DNA of 64,000 bases. It comes from Pseudomonas fluorescens (GTDB lineage: Bacteria > Pseudomonadota > Gammaproteobacteria > Pseudomonadales > Pseudomonadaceae). Of this stretch, positions 1 to 7,968 are shown piece after piece. The notes below the pieces were generated by a model. That model was not told the DNA's origin and searched no databases. It worked only from the letters and a program-made list of their open reading frames with translations. How positions within the stretch are numbered: position 1 is the stretch's first letter; each line of letters begins with the position of its first letter. Position numbers and translations under genes: made by a program. Location: assembly GCF_902498065.1 (NCBI RefSeq), contig NZ_CABVIR010000001.1, positions 310,001-374,000 on the forward strand, in the 5' to 3' direction.

Positions 1-935
1 ATGGTGCCCGGTGTCTTGGCCACTTCTGGTGCGCTCGGCATTTGCGCCGGGCCGGTCACGTAAGCCAGGCAGATCATGCCAACAGCCGCGACAGGCAGGG
101 TCCAGGCAAACTTGTGGCTGTCATGACGGGTGTTGAAGTAGTGACGCACCAACACCGCCAGCACCGCGATCCCGGCCAGGATCAGCCAGTTGTATTGGCT
201 GCCGTAGGTGCTCGGGAAGTGGTTGCTGATCATGATGAACAGCACCGGCAAGGTGAAGTAGTTGTTGTGACGCGAACGCAGCAAGCCTTTGGCCGGCAGC
301 GCCGGATCGGGCGTGCGGTTCTCGGCAATCGCCGCCACCAGTGCACGTTGCGCCGGCATGATGATGCGAAACACGTTACCGACCATGATGGTGCCGATGA
401 TCGCGCCGACGTGCAGGTACGCACCACGACCGCTGAACACTTTGCTGAAGCCATAGGCGGCGCCGATGATCAGCACGAACAGGATGAAGCCGAGCAGGGC
501 AGGGCGTTTGCCCAGCGCCGAGTCGCAAAGGAAGGAGTAGACGAACCAGCCGACGAACAACGAGGCAATGCCCAGGGCAACCCCTTCAGGGCCGGTCAGG
601 CTGCTGCCCGGTGCCAGCAGGTACAGCGTCGGGTTGGAGTAGAACACCACGCACAGCAGCGCGATCCCCGACATCCAGGTGAAGTAGGCTTCCCATTTGA
701 ACCAGTGCAGGTTGTCCGGCATGGTTGGTGGGGCCAGTTTGTATTTTTCCAGGTGGTAGATACCGCCGCCGTGGATCGCCCACAAATCACCGGCCAGACC
801 GCTTTTCGGGTTGACCCGATTGAGGTTGTTTTCCAGCCAGACGAAGTAGAACGACGCACCGATCCAGGCCACGCCAGTAATCATGTGAACCCAGCGCACG
901 CTCAGGTTCAGCCATTCCAACAGATGTGCTTCCAC
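1..935 (-). CDS. puuD: Membrane urate hydroxylase/urate oxidase PuuD, partial (3' end outside window)
   Basis: Oxidises urate to 5-hydroxyisourate at the cytoplasmic membrane, the first step of the ureide pathway encoded around it. The visible 311 codons start with GTG at 935 behind an AGAGGT ribosome site and read V-E-A-H-L-L-E-W-L-N. They contain repeated hydrophobic helices with conserved His residues (GGGIYHLEKYK, HNNYFTLPVLFIM, RHYFNTRHDSHK) typical of the PuuD N-terminal membrane domain. The family normally ends in a cytochrome c domain that passes electrons to the respiratory chain. That part would lie beyond base 1 and cannot be checked. Downstream of allA on the same strand, so probably the last gene of the uricolytic run. 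Confidence 0.9.
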   Translation of the reverse strand, partial: MEAHLLEWLNLSVRWVHMITGVAWIGASFYFVWLENNLNRVNPKSGLAGDLWAIHGGGIYHLEKYKLAPPTMPDNLHWFKWEAYFTWMSGIALLCVVFYSNPTLYLLAPGSSLTGPEGVALGIASLFVGWFVYSFLCDSALGKRPALLGFILFVLIIGAAYGFSKVFSGRGAYLHVGAIIGTIMVGNVFRIIMPAQRALVAAIAENRTPDPALPAKGLLRSRHNNYFTLPVLFIMISNHFPSTYGSQYNWLILAGIAVLAVLVRHYFNTRHDSHKFAWTLPVAAVGMICLAYVTGPAQMPSAPEVAKTPGT

Positions 936-985
936 AGTCTTTACCTCTCGCCCGTCACTTTGTTGTCAAGTGATCGGACCTTCTC

Positions 986-1489
986 TTATTGGTGGGGGGC
1001 GAGGATCAAACGCTCATCCTCTTTGAAAAAATGCTCATCGCAGTTGTTGCCTGTGCCACTGCGATCAACCACCAGGAAGTCATCCCGCTTTTCGATCGTC
1101 AGCACCGGATGGTGCCAAACGCCGCGATGGTAATTAATGCCCTGCCTGCCGTTGGTGACGAAGGCGCGGACCAAGCCTGATACAGGTTCATCGCCAAGTG
1201 GCGCGACCACGATCAGAAAGGGGTTGCCGAGCAGCGGAATAAAAGCCTGGCTGCCCAGCGGGTGACGCTCCAGCATGCTGACGGTCAGCGGCATGTCCTG
1301 CGCGTCCGCGCGGAAGATGCTGATGATCGCCTTGTCCTCTGACGTGGCGGTTTCCACCGTCGCCAGTTTGTGAAAGCGCATGGTCGAACCGTTGTTGATC
1401 ATGAAGTGATCGCTGCCGTCGGTTTCGATCACGTCACCGAAAGGGGCGAAGGCTTCTTTGGTCAGCGGTTCAATCGTCAGTGTGCGCAT
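986..1489 (-). CDS. allA: Ureidoglycolate lyase
   Basis: Splits ureidoglycolate into glyoxylate and urea, the last step of the allantoin branch. The 167-residue length is normal for AllA. The hallmark segments HPLGSQAFIPL and NYHRGVWHHPVL are present, the latter carrying the metal/active-site histidines. The start is taken at M-R-T-L-T-I-E-P. The open frame continues 42 codons upstream, but those codons run straight through a REP doublet and give a repeat-derived peptide (PVGASLLAIA), so a longer start would be wrong. Lies between alc and puuD. Confidence 0.92.
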   Translation of the reverse strand: MRTLTIEPLTKEAFAPFGDVIETDGSDHFMINNGSTMRFHKLATVETATSEDKAIISIFRADAQDMPLTVSMLERHPLGSQAFIPLLGNPFLIVVAPLGDEPVSGLVRAFVTNGRQGINYHRGVWHHPVLTIEKRDDFLVVDRSGTGNNCDEHFFKEDERLILAPHQ

Positions 1490-1529
1490 GCTGTTTTTAT
1501 CCGAATTCTGTGTTGTTGGTTCTGTTGCT

Positions 1530-1596
1530 ATCGCCAGCAGGCTGGCTCCCACAGGGGAACGCATTCCAAATGTGGGAGCCAGCCTGCTGGCGATGG
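1530..1596. repeat. REP doublet (inverted pair)
   Basis: ATCGCCAGCAGGCTGGCTCC and its inverted copy face each other between alc and allA. The stem core is GCCAGCAGGCTGGC. The left arm falls in the open frame upstream of allA. Confidence 0.9.
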
Positions 1597-1604
1597 GTTT
1601 GCGC

Positions 1605-2600
1605 TTATTTAGCAACCTTGCCCAATACGCGCAGGCGACTCACACCACCATCCGGGAACACGTTCAGGCGGATGTGGGTGATCGGGCCCAGTGCCTTGAT
1701 CTGCTCGGCGAAGGTGTGTTCGGCGTGCATTTCCAGTTTCTGCGCCGGCAGCAGTTCGCGCCAGAACAGCGATTGGGTTTCGATCTGGCTGTCGGTGCCG
1801 CCCTTCACGAACGCGCCCTGGATCGAGCAAGTGTCCGGGTAGTTGCCCTTGAAGTGCAGGGTGTCGACGATGACTTTCTCGATCTCGCCGGCATGACCCA
1901 GCGCGACGATCACCCAGTCATTGCCCGGGGTACGACGACGTGCGGTTTCCCAACCGTCGCCCATGTTGATGCCACGACCCGGGTTGAGGATGTTGCTCAT
2001 GCGGCCGAAGTGTTCGTCGGAGCAGGCGAGGGCGCGGCCACCGTTGAGGGCTGCGGCCAGGTCGACCTGTTCGTTGTCACCGACAGCGGACCAGTCGCGG
2101 AACGGAATACCGTACACACGCAGACGGGCCACGCCGCCATCCGGGTAGATGTTGAAGCGCAAGTGGCTGAACGACTGCTCGTTGTTGATTTCGTGGTAGT
2201 GGTGGCTGTTGCCTTGCAGCTCGACGGCCGACAGCACTTCAGTCCACTGAGTGTTGTCGTCCGGCTCGCCCGAAGCGAGGAAGCAGGCTTCCAGCGAAGC
2301 CGACGGCGGGAAGTTGCCGGTGAAGAATGAAGTGTCGATGTCCACGCCTTTGATCGAACCCGGTACGCCCAGGCGGATCACGGCGCTGTCGTAGCCTTCG
2401 AAGCGCTTGCGGCGCGACTCCCAGCCGTCCATCCACTTGCCGTTGTCATCGAACACGCCCTCCTTCCACACAGCCGGGGTCGGTTGGAACAGACGGTTGG
2501 CATCAGCGAACCAGTCATCGGTGACCGAGATGATTTTGGTGCCCAGGCGGGCGTCGGCCAGGTTGACGAACTTCTCGAAAGGTACGGCGTAAGCTTTCAT
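1605..2600 (-). CDS. alc: Allantoicase
   Basis: Hydrolyses allantoate to ureidoglycolate and urea. The 331-residue protein shows the two tandem jelly-roll allantoicase repeats. One is around [20 protein letters not shown] with [12 protein letters not shown]. The second is around [20 protein letters not shown] with [13 protein letters not shown]. Length and both repeats match the family. The start codon directly follows an AAGAAGAA run, which is both a purine-rich ribosome site and a match to the A-rich Hfq/Crc motif. Upstream neighbour is uraD, downstream neighbour allA. Confidence 0.95.
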   Translation of the reverse strand: MKAYAVPFEKFVNLADARLGTKIISVTDDWFADANRLFQPTPAVWKEGVFDDNGKWMDGWESRRKRFEGYDSAVIRLGVPGSIKGVDIDTSFFTGNFPPSASLEACFLASGEPDDNTQWTEVLSAVELQGNSHHYHEINNEQSFSHLRFNIYPDGGVARLRVYGIPFRDWSAVGDNEQVDLAAALNGGRALACSDEHFGRMSNILNPGRGINMGDGWETARRRTPGNDWVIVALGHAGEIEKVIVDTLHFKGNYPDTCSIQGAFVKGGTDSQIETQSLFWRELLPAQKLEMHAEHTFAEQIKALGPITHIRLNVFPDGGVSRLRVLGKVAK

Positions 2601-2607
2601 TCTTCTT
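2600..2607 (-). promoter_or_regulatory. A-rich AANAANAA motif at alc start (possible Hfq/Crc site)
   Basis: Minus strand reads CAAGAAGAATG, where the last three bases are the alc start. AAGAAGAA matches the AANAANAA element known from Pseudomonas catabolite-repression targets. The motif is short and overlaps the ribosome-binding region, so chance is possible. Confidence 0.35.
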
Positions 2608-2688
2608 GTCTGCCTTTAATAAGTTGGCTTGGGATGCTCGCAGGGCCCTGGGTACTCTTCGCGTTTTAAAGCACTCGGGCCAGGCTCG

Positions 2689-3204
2689 CTATAGGGTCAG
2701 TAAACGGAACAGGGCGATCTTGTTGATCTCTGCCAGCGCGCACTTGAACTCGGTATCCGCCGAGTTGTGAATGCGCGTTTCGAACGCCGCGAGGATCTGA
2801 TGCCGGTTGCTGCCTTTTACCGCCATGATGAAGGGAAACTTGAACTTGGCTTTGTAGGCGTCGTTCAGCTCGGTGAAGCGAGAAAACTCTTCGGCCGTGC
2901 ATTGGTGAATACCGGCGCCAGCCTGTTCATTGGTGCTGGCTTCGGTAAGCTGGCCCTGGACGGCGGCTTTGCCGGCCAGGTCCGGGTGAGCGTTGATCAG
3001 TGCCAATTGACTGGCGTGATCGGCGCTCAACAGGATATCGCTCATGCGTTGGTGCAGGGTTTCGATCTGGTCGATCGAAGCGTCCTGGCCCAGATCGAAG
3101 GCCTTCTGGGCCACCCATGGCGAATGTTCGTAAATGTCAGCGAAAGCGGCGACGAACGCGTCGCGGCTCAGGGTCGAGGGCTTCAGGGTTTGAAAGGTGC
3201 TCAT
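2689..3204 (-). CDS. uraD: OHCU decarboxylase (2-oxo-4-hydroxy-4-carboxy-5-ureidoimidazoline decarboxylase)
   Basis: Converts OHCU to S-allantoin, the third step after urate oxidation. The 171-residue protein contains the family markers: INAHPDLAG with the catalytic His, the S-T-N-E-Q stretch, and FPFIMAVKG near the C-terminus. The start is at M-S-T-F-Q, whose ATG overlaps the puuE stop as ATGA, so translation is probably coupled to puuE. An upstream in-frame Met (23 codons earlier) lies inside puuE and is disfavoured. Confidence 0.95.
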   Translation of the reverse strand: MSTFQTLKPSTLSRDAFVAAFADIYEHSPWVAQKAFDLGQDASIDQIETLHQRMSDILLSADHASQLALINAHPDLAGKAAVQGQLTEASTNEQAGAGIHQCTAEEFSRFTELNDAYKAKFKFPFIMAVKGSNRHQILAAFETRIHNSADTEFKCALAEINKIALFRLLTL

Positions 3205-4127
3205 TGGGCAGCCCCTTGGTACGGGTGGGTTTCGTGCCAGTGGCGAGCGATGTCGACGCGGCGGCTGAACCACACCTGTTCATGACTTTTAGCGTATTCG
3301 ATAAAGCGCTTGAGCGAGGCCAGTCGGGCTGGACGGCCGATCAGGCGGCAGTGCAGACCGATCGAGAGCATTTTCGGTGCTTCGGCGCCCTCGGCGTACA
3401 GCACGTCGAACGCGTCTTTCAGGTATTCGAAGAAGTCGTCGCCCTTGTTGAACCCCTGGACCTGGGTGAAGCGCATGTCGTTGGTGTCCAGGGTATACGG
3501 GATCACCAAGTGCGGCTTGCCGGTCGGGTTGTTCGGTTCCCAGTAGGGCAGGTCGTCGTCGTAGGTGTCGCAGTCGTAGAGGAAACCGCCTTCTTCCATC
3601 ACTAATCGACGAGTGTTCGGGCCGGTGCGGCCGGTGTACCAGCCCAGCGGACGCTCGCCGGTGATTTCGGTGAGGATGCGGATCGCTTCGAGCATGTGCT
3701 CGCGTTCCTGCGCTTCGTCCATGTACTGATAGTCGATCCAGCGATAACCGTGGCTGCAGATTTCGTGACCGGCATCGACCATCGCGCGGATCACATCCGG
3801 GTGGCGCTGGGCGGCCATGGCCACGGCGAAGATGGTCAGCGGAATGTCGAATTCCTTGAACAGCTTCAGAACCCGCCAGACGCCGGCACGGCTGCCATAC
3901 TCGTAAAGGGATTCCATGCTCATGTTGCGCGCGCCTTGCAGTGGCTGCGCCGAAACCATTTCCGAAAGGAAGGCTTCGGATTCTTTATCGCCGTGCAGGA
4001 TGTTGCGCTCGCCGCCTTCTTCGTAATTGAGCACGAAGGACAGCGCGATGCGGGCATTGCCGGGCCAGTGTGGGTGAGGAGGGTTACTGCCGTAACCGAT
4101 CAGGTCGCGTGGGTAGTCAGCGCTCAC
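3201..4127 (-). CDS. puuE: Allantoinase PuuE (polysaccharide-deacetylase fold)
   Basis: Opens allantoin to allantoate. This is the PuuE type, built on a chitin/polysaccharide deacetylase barrel and unrelated to amidohydrolase allantoinases. The deacetylase core is visible (RIALSFVLNYEEGGE, GHEICSHGYRWIDYQ). The 308-residue length equals the family norm when translation starts at the GTG at 4127 (V-S-A-D-Y-P-R), preceded by AAGGAAG. The open frame extends 55 codons further, into the promoter and its palindromic operator, so the longer form is rejected. First gene of the minus-strand uricolytic operon. Confidence 0.95.
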   Translation of the reverse strand: MSADYPRDLIGYGSNPPHPHWPGNARIALSFVLNYEEGGERNILHGDKESEAFLSEMVSAQPLQGARNMSMESLYEYGSRAGVWRVLKLFKEFDIPLTIFAVAMAAQRHPDVIRAMVDAGHEICSHGYRWIDYQYMDEAQEREHMLEAIRILTEITGERPLGWYTGRTGPNTRRLVMEEGGFLYDCDTYDDDLPYWEPNNPTGKPHLVIPYTLDTNDMRFTQVQGFNKGDDFFEYLKDAFDVLYAEGAEAPKMLSIGLHCRLIGRPARLASLKRFIEYAKSHEQVWFSRRVDIARHWHETHPYQGAAQ

Positions 4128-4138
4128 TGCAGTCTTCC

Positions 4139-4146
4139 TTCTTATT
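4139..4146 (-). promoter_or_regulatory. AANAANAA motif upstream of puuE ribosome site
   Basis: The minus strand carries AATAAGAA immediately before the AAGGAAG ribosome site of puuE. It matches the Hfq/Crc consensus of pseudomonads. Short motif, suggestive only. Confidence 0.35.
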
Positions 4147-4212
4147 CGTGTTGACAGGTTGTGTGGCGGCCTGGCGATCAGATGACAGGCTGGCGTCACA
4201 GCGATGGGCTGA

Positions 4213-4222
4213 TTGTATACAA
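4213..4222. promoter_or_regulatory. Perfect palindromic operator TTGTATACAA over puuE promoter
   Basis: TTGTATACAA is a perfect 10-bp palindrome. It overlaps a plausible minus-strand -10 (TATACA, 4214-4219) that is 16 bp from a -35-like TTACAA (4236-4241). Bound protein would block the promoter. Similar palindromes occur at 4408 and 7272, next to other purine genes, which suggests a shared repressor of GntR or similar type not encoded in this window. Confidence 0.6.
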
Positions 4223-4406
4223 CTTTATATCCACTTTGTAAGCCTGAATTTTCGCATTTTTCATCAGGTGTCATCTTTGCGTGATACTGCAAGAAACCTG
4301 CCCAGTTGGTCAGCTAAGGGATGGAAGGTCCGCTGCTTGTATGGTTTAGCTTCAGATTGACGGCGAATCCTTGAATGGCGGTGCTGGCTGCAAAAATGTC
4401 GTTTTT

Positions 4407-4418
4407 ATTGTGTACAAT
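4407..4418. promoter_or_regulatory. Palindromic operator ATTGTGTACAAT upstream of HIU hydrolase
   Basis: ATTGTGTACAAT is palindromic apart from the central G and differs by one base from the 4213 operator. Its right half provides a -10-like TACAAT (4413-4418) for the rightward HIU hydrolase gene. The -35 is weak. The 419-bp divergent region 4128-4546 holds this site, the 4213 site and no gene that I can support. Confidence 0.55.
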
Positions 4419-4546
4419 TTTTTTGAAAAGTGTCTTAATCAGTCGCTCGCCGCAGCTTTTCGTGCTCCGAATCGGTGCGGTCTCCTTTCAACTGACTTCG
4501 GGAGGCGCGAGGTCTGACTGCTCCACGCAGCAGGCGCGCAGAATCA

Positions 4547-4900
4547 ATGGGACGTTTGACTACACACGTTTTGGACGCTGCACACGGTTGCCCGGGCAGC
4601 TCGATCAAGGTCGAGTTGTACCGCGTTGAAGGCTCGCATCTGGAATTGGTCGCCAGTGCAATCACCAACAGCGACGGGCGTGTCGATGCACCGCTGCTGC
4701 AAGGCGATGACTATCGCTCCGGGGTCTACCAGGTGCAGTTTCATGCGGGCGACTACTACCGCGCCCGTGGCGTACAGCTGCCGGAACCTGCGTTCCTGGA
4801 TGTGGTGGTGCTGCGGTTTGGCATCTCTGCGGAACAGGATCACTACCACGTGCCGTTGCTGATTTCGCCTTATAGCTATTCCACATACCGCGGCAGCTGA
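4547..4900 (+). CDS. 5-hydroxyisourate hydrolase (transthyretin-like)
   Basis: Hydrolyses 5-hydroxyisourate to OHCU, the step between PuuD and UraD. The 117-residue protein has the diagnostic transthyretin-related features: N-terminal LTTHVLDAAHG, the internal GDYYRARGVQ region and the C-terminal SPYSYSTYRGS, where Y-R-G-S is the enzyme signature absent from true transthyretin. There is no signal peptide, so it is probably cytoplasmic. Transcribed divergently from the puuE operon and followed by an intrinsic terminator. The start could be re-examined, because no strong ribosome site precedes it. Confidence 0.93.
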   Translation: MGRLTTHVLDAAHGCPGSSIKVELYRVEGSHLELVASAITNSDGRVDAPLLQGDDYRSGVYQVQFHAGDYYRARGVQLPEPAFLDVVVLRFGISAEQDHYHVPLLISPYSYSTYRGS

Positions 4901-4959
4901 TCCCCCAAGCAGCTGCCTCCTCCGAGAAGCGACTGCGCATATAGCTTCTTTGGTCTTAC

Positions 4960-4985
4960 GCCCGCTCACACTGCGGGCTTTTTTT
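4960..4985 (+). terminator. Intrinsic terminator after HIU hydrolase
   Basis: GCCCGC - TCACACT - GCGGGC stem-loop followed by seven T residues. Confidence 0.9.
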
Positions 4986-5018
4986 CGTCTGGAGAAATGT
5001 GGCGTCCGTGCACACGTA

Positions 5019-5093
5019 ATCGCTAGCAGGCCAGCTCCCACATTGGATTTGCGGCGTTCACAAATCTCCTGTGGGAGCTAGCCTGCTAGCGAT
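5019..5093. repeat. REP doublet, GCTAGCAGG variant
   Basis: ATCGCTAGCAGGCCAGCTCC and an inverted copy lie between the HIU hydrolase and the lysE-type gene, convergent to each other. Confidence 0.85.
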
Positions 5094-5097
5094 GCTT

Positions 5098-5724
5098 TTA
5101 GCGGCTCAACAGCGACGCTGCACCCGCCCCACTGAACAACCCCGCACTCACCCGGTTAAACCAGCTCTGCCCCTTGCCACTGCGCAAGTACCGCGCTGCA
5201 CCATGCGCGCCCAGCCCATAAGCCAGTTTGCACAGCAGATCCAGCACGGTCCACGTGGCGATCATCACCAGCAACTGCGGCAGGAACGGTTGCCCGGCGC
5301 TCAAGAACTGCGGCAGGAAAGCGGCGAAGAACAAGATGTCTTTCGGATTGCTCGCACCCAGCACAAATGCGCGTCCGAACAGGGCGCGAAAGCGCGGCAC
5401 CGGCGCAGCCTGTGGCACTTCGGCGCCGACCGATGGCTGACGCGATTGCTGCCAGCTCTGCCAGGCGAGGTAGAACAGGTACAGCGCACCGACGATTTTC
5501 AATGCACTGAACAGCTGTTCCGAAGCCAGCAACAAGGCACCCAGACCCAGCGCAGAAGCGCTGAGCAAGCAGATAGATGCAATCACGCCCCCCAGAAACG
5601 CCGGGTAAGAACGACGCAAACCATAATTCAGACTGTTGCTGATCATCAGCAAAGACAGGGGCCCCGGGATCAGGATCACCACCAGCGCAGCGCCGCTGAA
5701 CAGCAGCCAGGTTTCCAGACTCAT
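5098..5724 (-). CDS. LysE/RhtB family amino-acid exporter
   Basis: Predicted inner-membrane efflux protein of 208 residues. It has about six hydrophobic helices and the family N-terminal pattern (GAALVVILIPGPLSLLM, then LNYGLRRSYPAFLGG). The start M-S-L-E-T-W-L-L-F is preceded by GGAGGAAA. The open frame reaches 38 codons further, but that stretch is Arg-rich and not membrane-like. Members export amino acids or related small molecules; the substrate cannot be read from sequence. Downstream of the NCS2 permease but separated from it by a terminator. Confidence 0.88.
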   Translation of the reverse strand: MSLETWLLFSGAALVVILIPGPLSLLMISNSLNYGLRRSYPAFLGGVIASICLLSASALGLGALLLASEQLFSALKIVGALYLFYLAWQSWQQSRQPSVGAEVPQAAPVPRFRALFGRAFVLGASNPKDILFFAAFLPQFLSAGQPFLPQLLVMIATWTVLDLLCKLAYGLGAHGAARYLRSGKGQSWFNRVSAGLFSGAGAASLLSR

Positions 5725-5743
5725 CACTTTCCTCCATTTGCAC

Positions 5744-5770
5744 AAAAGCCTCACCCGACGGGGTGAGGCT
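5744..5770 (-). terminator. Intrinsic terminator after NCS2 permease
   Basis: AGCCTCACCC - GACG - GGGTGAGGCT stem. On the minus strand it is followed by TTTTG, just past the stop of the purine permease. Confidence 0.8.
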
Positions 5771-5792
5771 GTTTTCAAGCGAGTACCTGTGT

Positions 5793-7142
5793 TTACAAGA
5801 AGATGAACTTGGCGATGAAAATCGCGCAGAGCACCCACAGGCTCACGGAAATTTCCTTGTATTTACCGGTGCCGGCTTTCAACGCCACATAGGTGATGAA
5901 GCCCAGCGCAATACCGTCGGCGACCGAGAAGGTCAGCGGCATCATGATCGCGGTGACGATCGCCGGAATGCTGTCGGTCGCTTCGTCCCATTCGATGTGC
6001 GCCATGCCGCCCATCATCAGCATCGCCACGTAAATCAGTGCACCGGCGGTGGCGTAAGCGGGAATCATGCCGGCCAGCGGTGCGAAAAACATGGCTGCAA
6101 TAAATAGCACACCTACGGTCACTGCGGTAAGACCAGTCCGACCACCAGCCGCTACGCCAGCGGCACTTTCCACATAGCTTGTTACGGGAGGAACACCGAC
6201 CACGGCCCCGAATACGCTGGACGCGCTGTCGGCTTTCATTGCGCGGGAAAGGTTTTCGATACGACCGTCCGCGTTCACCAGGTTGGCGCGCTGGGCGACG
6301 CCCATCAACGTGCCGGCGGTGTCGAACATGTGCACGAAGAGGAAGGCCAGCACTACGCTGATCATACTGACGTTGAACACGCCGGCGACGTTCATCGCCA
6401 TCCAGGTCGGTGCCAGGCTTGGCGGGGCCGACATGATGCCCTCGTAGTGCACCAGTCCCAGGCCCCAACCCGCCAGCGTTACGGTAATGATGCTGATGAG
6501 AATCGCACCGAACACCTTGTGGTAGCTGAGCACGGCAATCATCAGGAAGCAGATGGCGGCGAGCAGCGGGCCGGGCTCGCGCAGGGAGCCGAGCTTGATC
6601 AGCGTCGCCGGGCTATCGACGACAATGCCGGCGGTTTTCAAGCCGATCAAGCCGAGGAACAGACCGACCCCCGCGCCCATCGCAAAGCGCAGGCTCACCG
6701 GAATGCTATTGAGCAGCCATTCGCGGATCTTGGAAAAGGTCAGGATCATGAACAATACGCCGGAGACAAACACCGCACCGAGGGCGGTTTCCCAGTTGTA
6801 GCCCATGGTGCCGACCACGGTGTAGGTGAAGAAGGCGTTGAGACCCATGCCCGGCGCGAGGCCGACCGGCCAGTTGGCGTACAAGCCCATCAACAGGCAA
6901 CCCAGCGCAGCGGCGATGCAGGTCGCAACGAATGCCGCGCCGTGATCGATCCCGGCGTCGGCCATGATGTTGGGGTTGACGAAGATGATGTAAGCCATGG
7001 TGATGAAGGTTGTCAGACCGGCAATCAGCTCGGTCTTCACCGTGGTGCCATGCAAGCTGAGTTTGAAGATGCGCTCCAGCCAGCCATTGCGTAACGGCGG
7101 CGAGAGTTCGAGCGTCGGGGCTTCGGATTTGCGGCTTTCCAC
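5793..7142 (-). CDS. NCS2 family purine permease (AzgA/AdeP-type)
   Basis: 449-residue inner-membrane nucleobase transporter, most like the hypoxanthine/guanine/adenine group. Its markers are NPNIMADAGIDHGAAFVATC and NWPVGLAPGMGLNAFF, followed by about twelve hydrophobic segments. It starts at a GTG (7142) placed 8 bases after AGGAG. Position beside the uricolytic genes and a promoter palindrome shared with puuE suggest that it supplies purines to that pathway. The leader carries an extended AANAANAANAA run just upstream of the ribosome site. Urate transport itself is usually done by another NCS2 subgroup, so hypoxanthine/guanine or adenine is the better guess. Confidence 0.88.
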   Translation of the reverse strand: MESRKSEAPTLELSPPLRNGWLERIFKLSLHGTTVKTELIAGLTTFITMAYIIFVNPNIMADAGIDHGAAFVATCIAAALGCLLMGLYANWPVGLAPGMGLNAFFTYTVVGTMGYNWETALGAVFVSGVLFMILTFSKIREWLLNSIPVSLRFAMGAGVGLFLGLIGLKTAGIVVDSPATLIKLGSLREPGPLLAAICFLMIAVLSYHKVFGAILISIITVTLAGWGLGLVHYEGIMSAPPSLAPTWMAMNVAGVFNVSMISVVLAFLFVHMFDTAGTLMGVAQRANLVNADGRIENLSRAMKADSASSVFGAVVGVPPVTSYVESAAGVAAGGRTGLTAVTVGVLFIAAMFFAPLAGMIPAYATAGALIYVAMLMMGGMAHIEWDEATDSIPAIVTAIMMPLTFSVADGIALGFITYVALKAGTGKYKEISVSLWVLCAIFIAKFIFL

Positions 7143-7163
7143 AGCGAGTACTCCTCAAGAGTT

Positions 7164-7174
7164 TTATTGTTATT
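7164..7174 (-). promoter_or_regulatory. Extended AANAANAANAA motif in NCS2 permease leader
   Basis: The minus strand carries AATAACAATAA shortly before the AGGAG site. It fits the A-rich Hfq/Crc target consensus over eleven bases, which is stronger than a single AANAANAA. Confidence 0.5.
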
Positions 7175-7262
7175 TCCAGGGCCGGACCCATGAGGGTGGC
7201 AGCGGCCCTTTGAGGCATTCGCGAATTTATTGACCTCTTGGTCAGGAACTCGCACGCAGTGG

Positions 7263-7290
7263 ATTATGCTTTTGTATACAAATAATGCAA
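7263..7290 (-). promoter_or_regulatory. NCS2 permease promoter with TTTGTATACAAA operator
   Basis: Minus strand: TTGCAT (-35, 7285-7290), 16 bp, CATAAT (-10, 7263-7268). The perfect 12-bp palindrome TTTGTATACAAA (7271-7282) fills the spacer, so a bound regulator would exclude polymerase. Its ten-base core is identical to the 4213 site at puuE. Confidence 0.6.
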
Positions 7291-7350
7291 ATAATGTTTT
7301 TGATTTTGTAGACGAAAAGTTTGGCGATAGGGATATATGGCCTTCGAGGC

Positions 7351-7430
7351 CCCCATCGCCAGCAGGCTGGCTCCCACAGGTTTTGTGCACGGCACCGGTC
7401 ACTGTGGGAGCCAGCCTGCTGGCGATGGGG
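7351..7430. repeat. REP doublet
   Basis: CCCCATCGCCAGCAGGCTGG and an inverted copy lie between the MarR gene end and the permease promoter. Confidence 0.9.
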
Positions 7431-7440
7431 GCCAGAACAG

Positions 7441-7887
7441 TCAATCAACAACAGTCCGGCTTTTCCCAAGAGCCAGATTCACCGCCAACCACCCATTCAC
7501 CGCCACCTCCCCAGCCTCGGCAAACACCCGCTCCAGCAATTTCACCTGTTCACGCCGCAATGACTGTTCAAACCGCGCACCGTCCACGGTCAGTTCCAGC
7601 AGCCGTTTACGCTTGTCAGTCTCGGACGCAACGCTGTTCACCAAATGCATTTCCACCAACTGGCGCAGCGGAATGTTCAGTGCCTGCTTGCTCACACCGA
7701 GCAATGTCAGCAACTCCTTGACGCTCAGGTTCGGGTAACGGGCGATGAAAAACACGATGCGTTGATGCACCCGGCTCAAGCCGCGACGCTCGAGCATTTC
7801 GTCGGCCTTGGCGGTAAACGCTTGGTAGCCGAAGAAGAACGCTTCCATGGCCTGCTGTTGGGAGGCGGGATTTTTAAGGTCAAGCAT
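7441..7887 (-). CDS. MarR-like winged-helix regulator
   Basis: 148 residues. N-terminal helices for dimerisation, then a winged helix-turn-helix (LSVKELLTLLGVSKQALNIPLRQLVEMHLV) with a wing near SETDKRKRLLELT. This resembles the MarR family, though the wing is not a textbook DxRxxx match (DKRKRLL). Divergent from the aminotransferase gene with about 80 bp between starts. Likely control is local, of itself and the aminotransferase, through dyads in that gap. Ligand unknown. Confidence 0.8.
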   Translation of the reverse strand: MLDLKNPASQQQAMEAFFFGYQAFTAKADEMLERRGLSRVHQRIVFFIARYPNLSVKELLTLLGVSKQALNIPLRQLVEMHLVNSVASETDKRKRLLELTVDGARFEQSLRREQVKLLERVFAEAGEVAVNGWLAVNLALGKSRTVVD

Positions 7888-7920
7888 GTTGACGTATCCG
7901 TTCGGGTTGTCGTAATTTCG

Positions 7921-7935
7921 GTCAACCAGTTTGAC
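7921..7935. promoter_or_regulatory. Dyad GTCAA-N5-TTGAC between marR-like gene and aminotransferase
   Basis: Inverted arms GTCAA and TTGAC are separated by five bases in the short divergent region. It is a candidate operator for the MarR-like protein. It is short and based only on symmetry and position. Confidence 0.3.
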
Positions 7936-7968
7936 TCATTTTCCTCAGGCCTCGCTACCGGTGACCCC

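Noticed and set aside
42..1133. Long rightward open frame opposite puuD and allA
   Set aside because: Antisense shadow of GC-rich coding sequence; Arg/Gln/His-rich product with no domain.
1490..1615. N-terminal extension of allA (42 residues)
   Set aside because: It is translated REP repeat sequence; normal AllA length starts at 1489.
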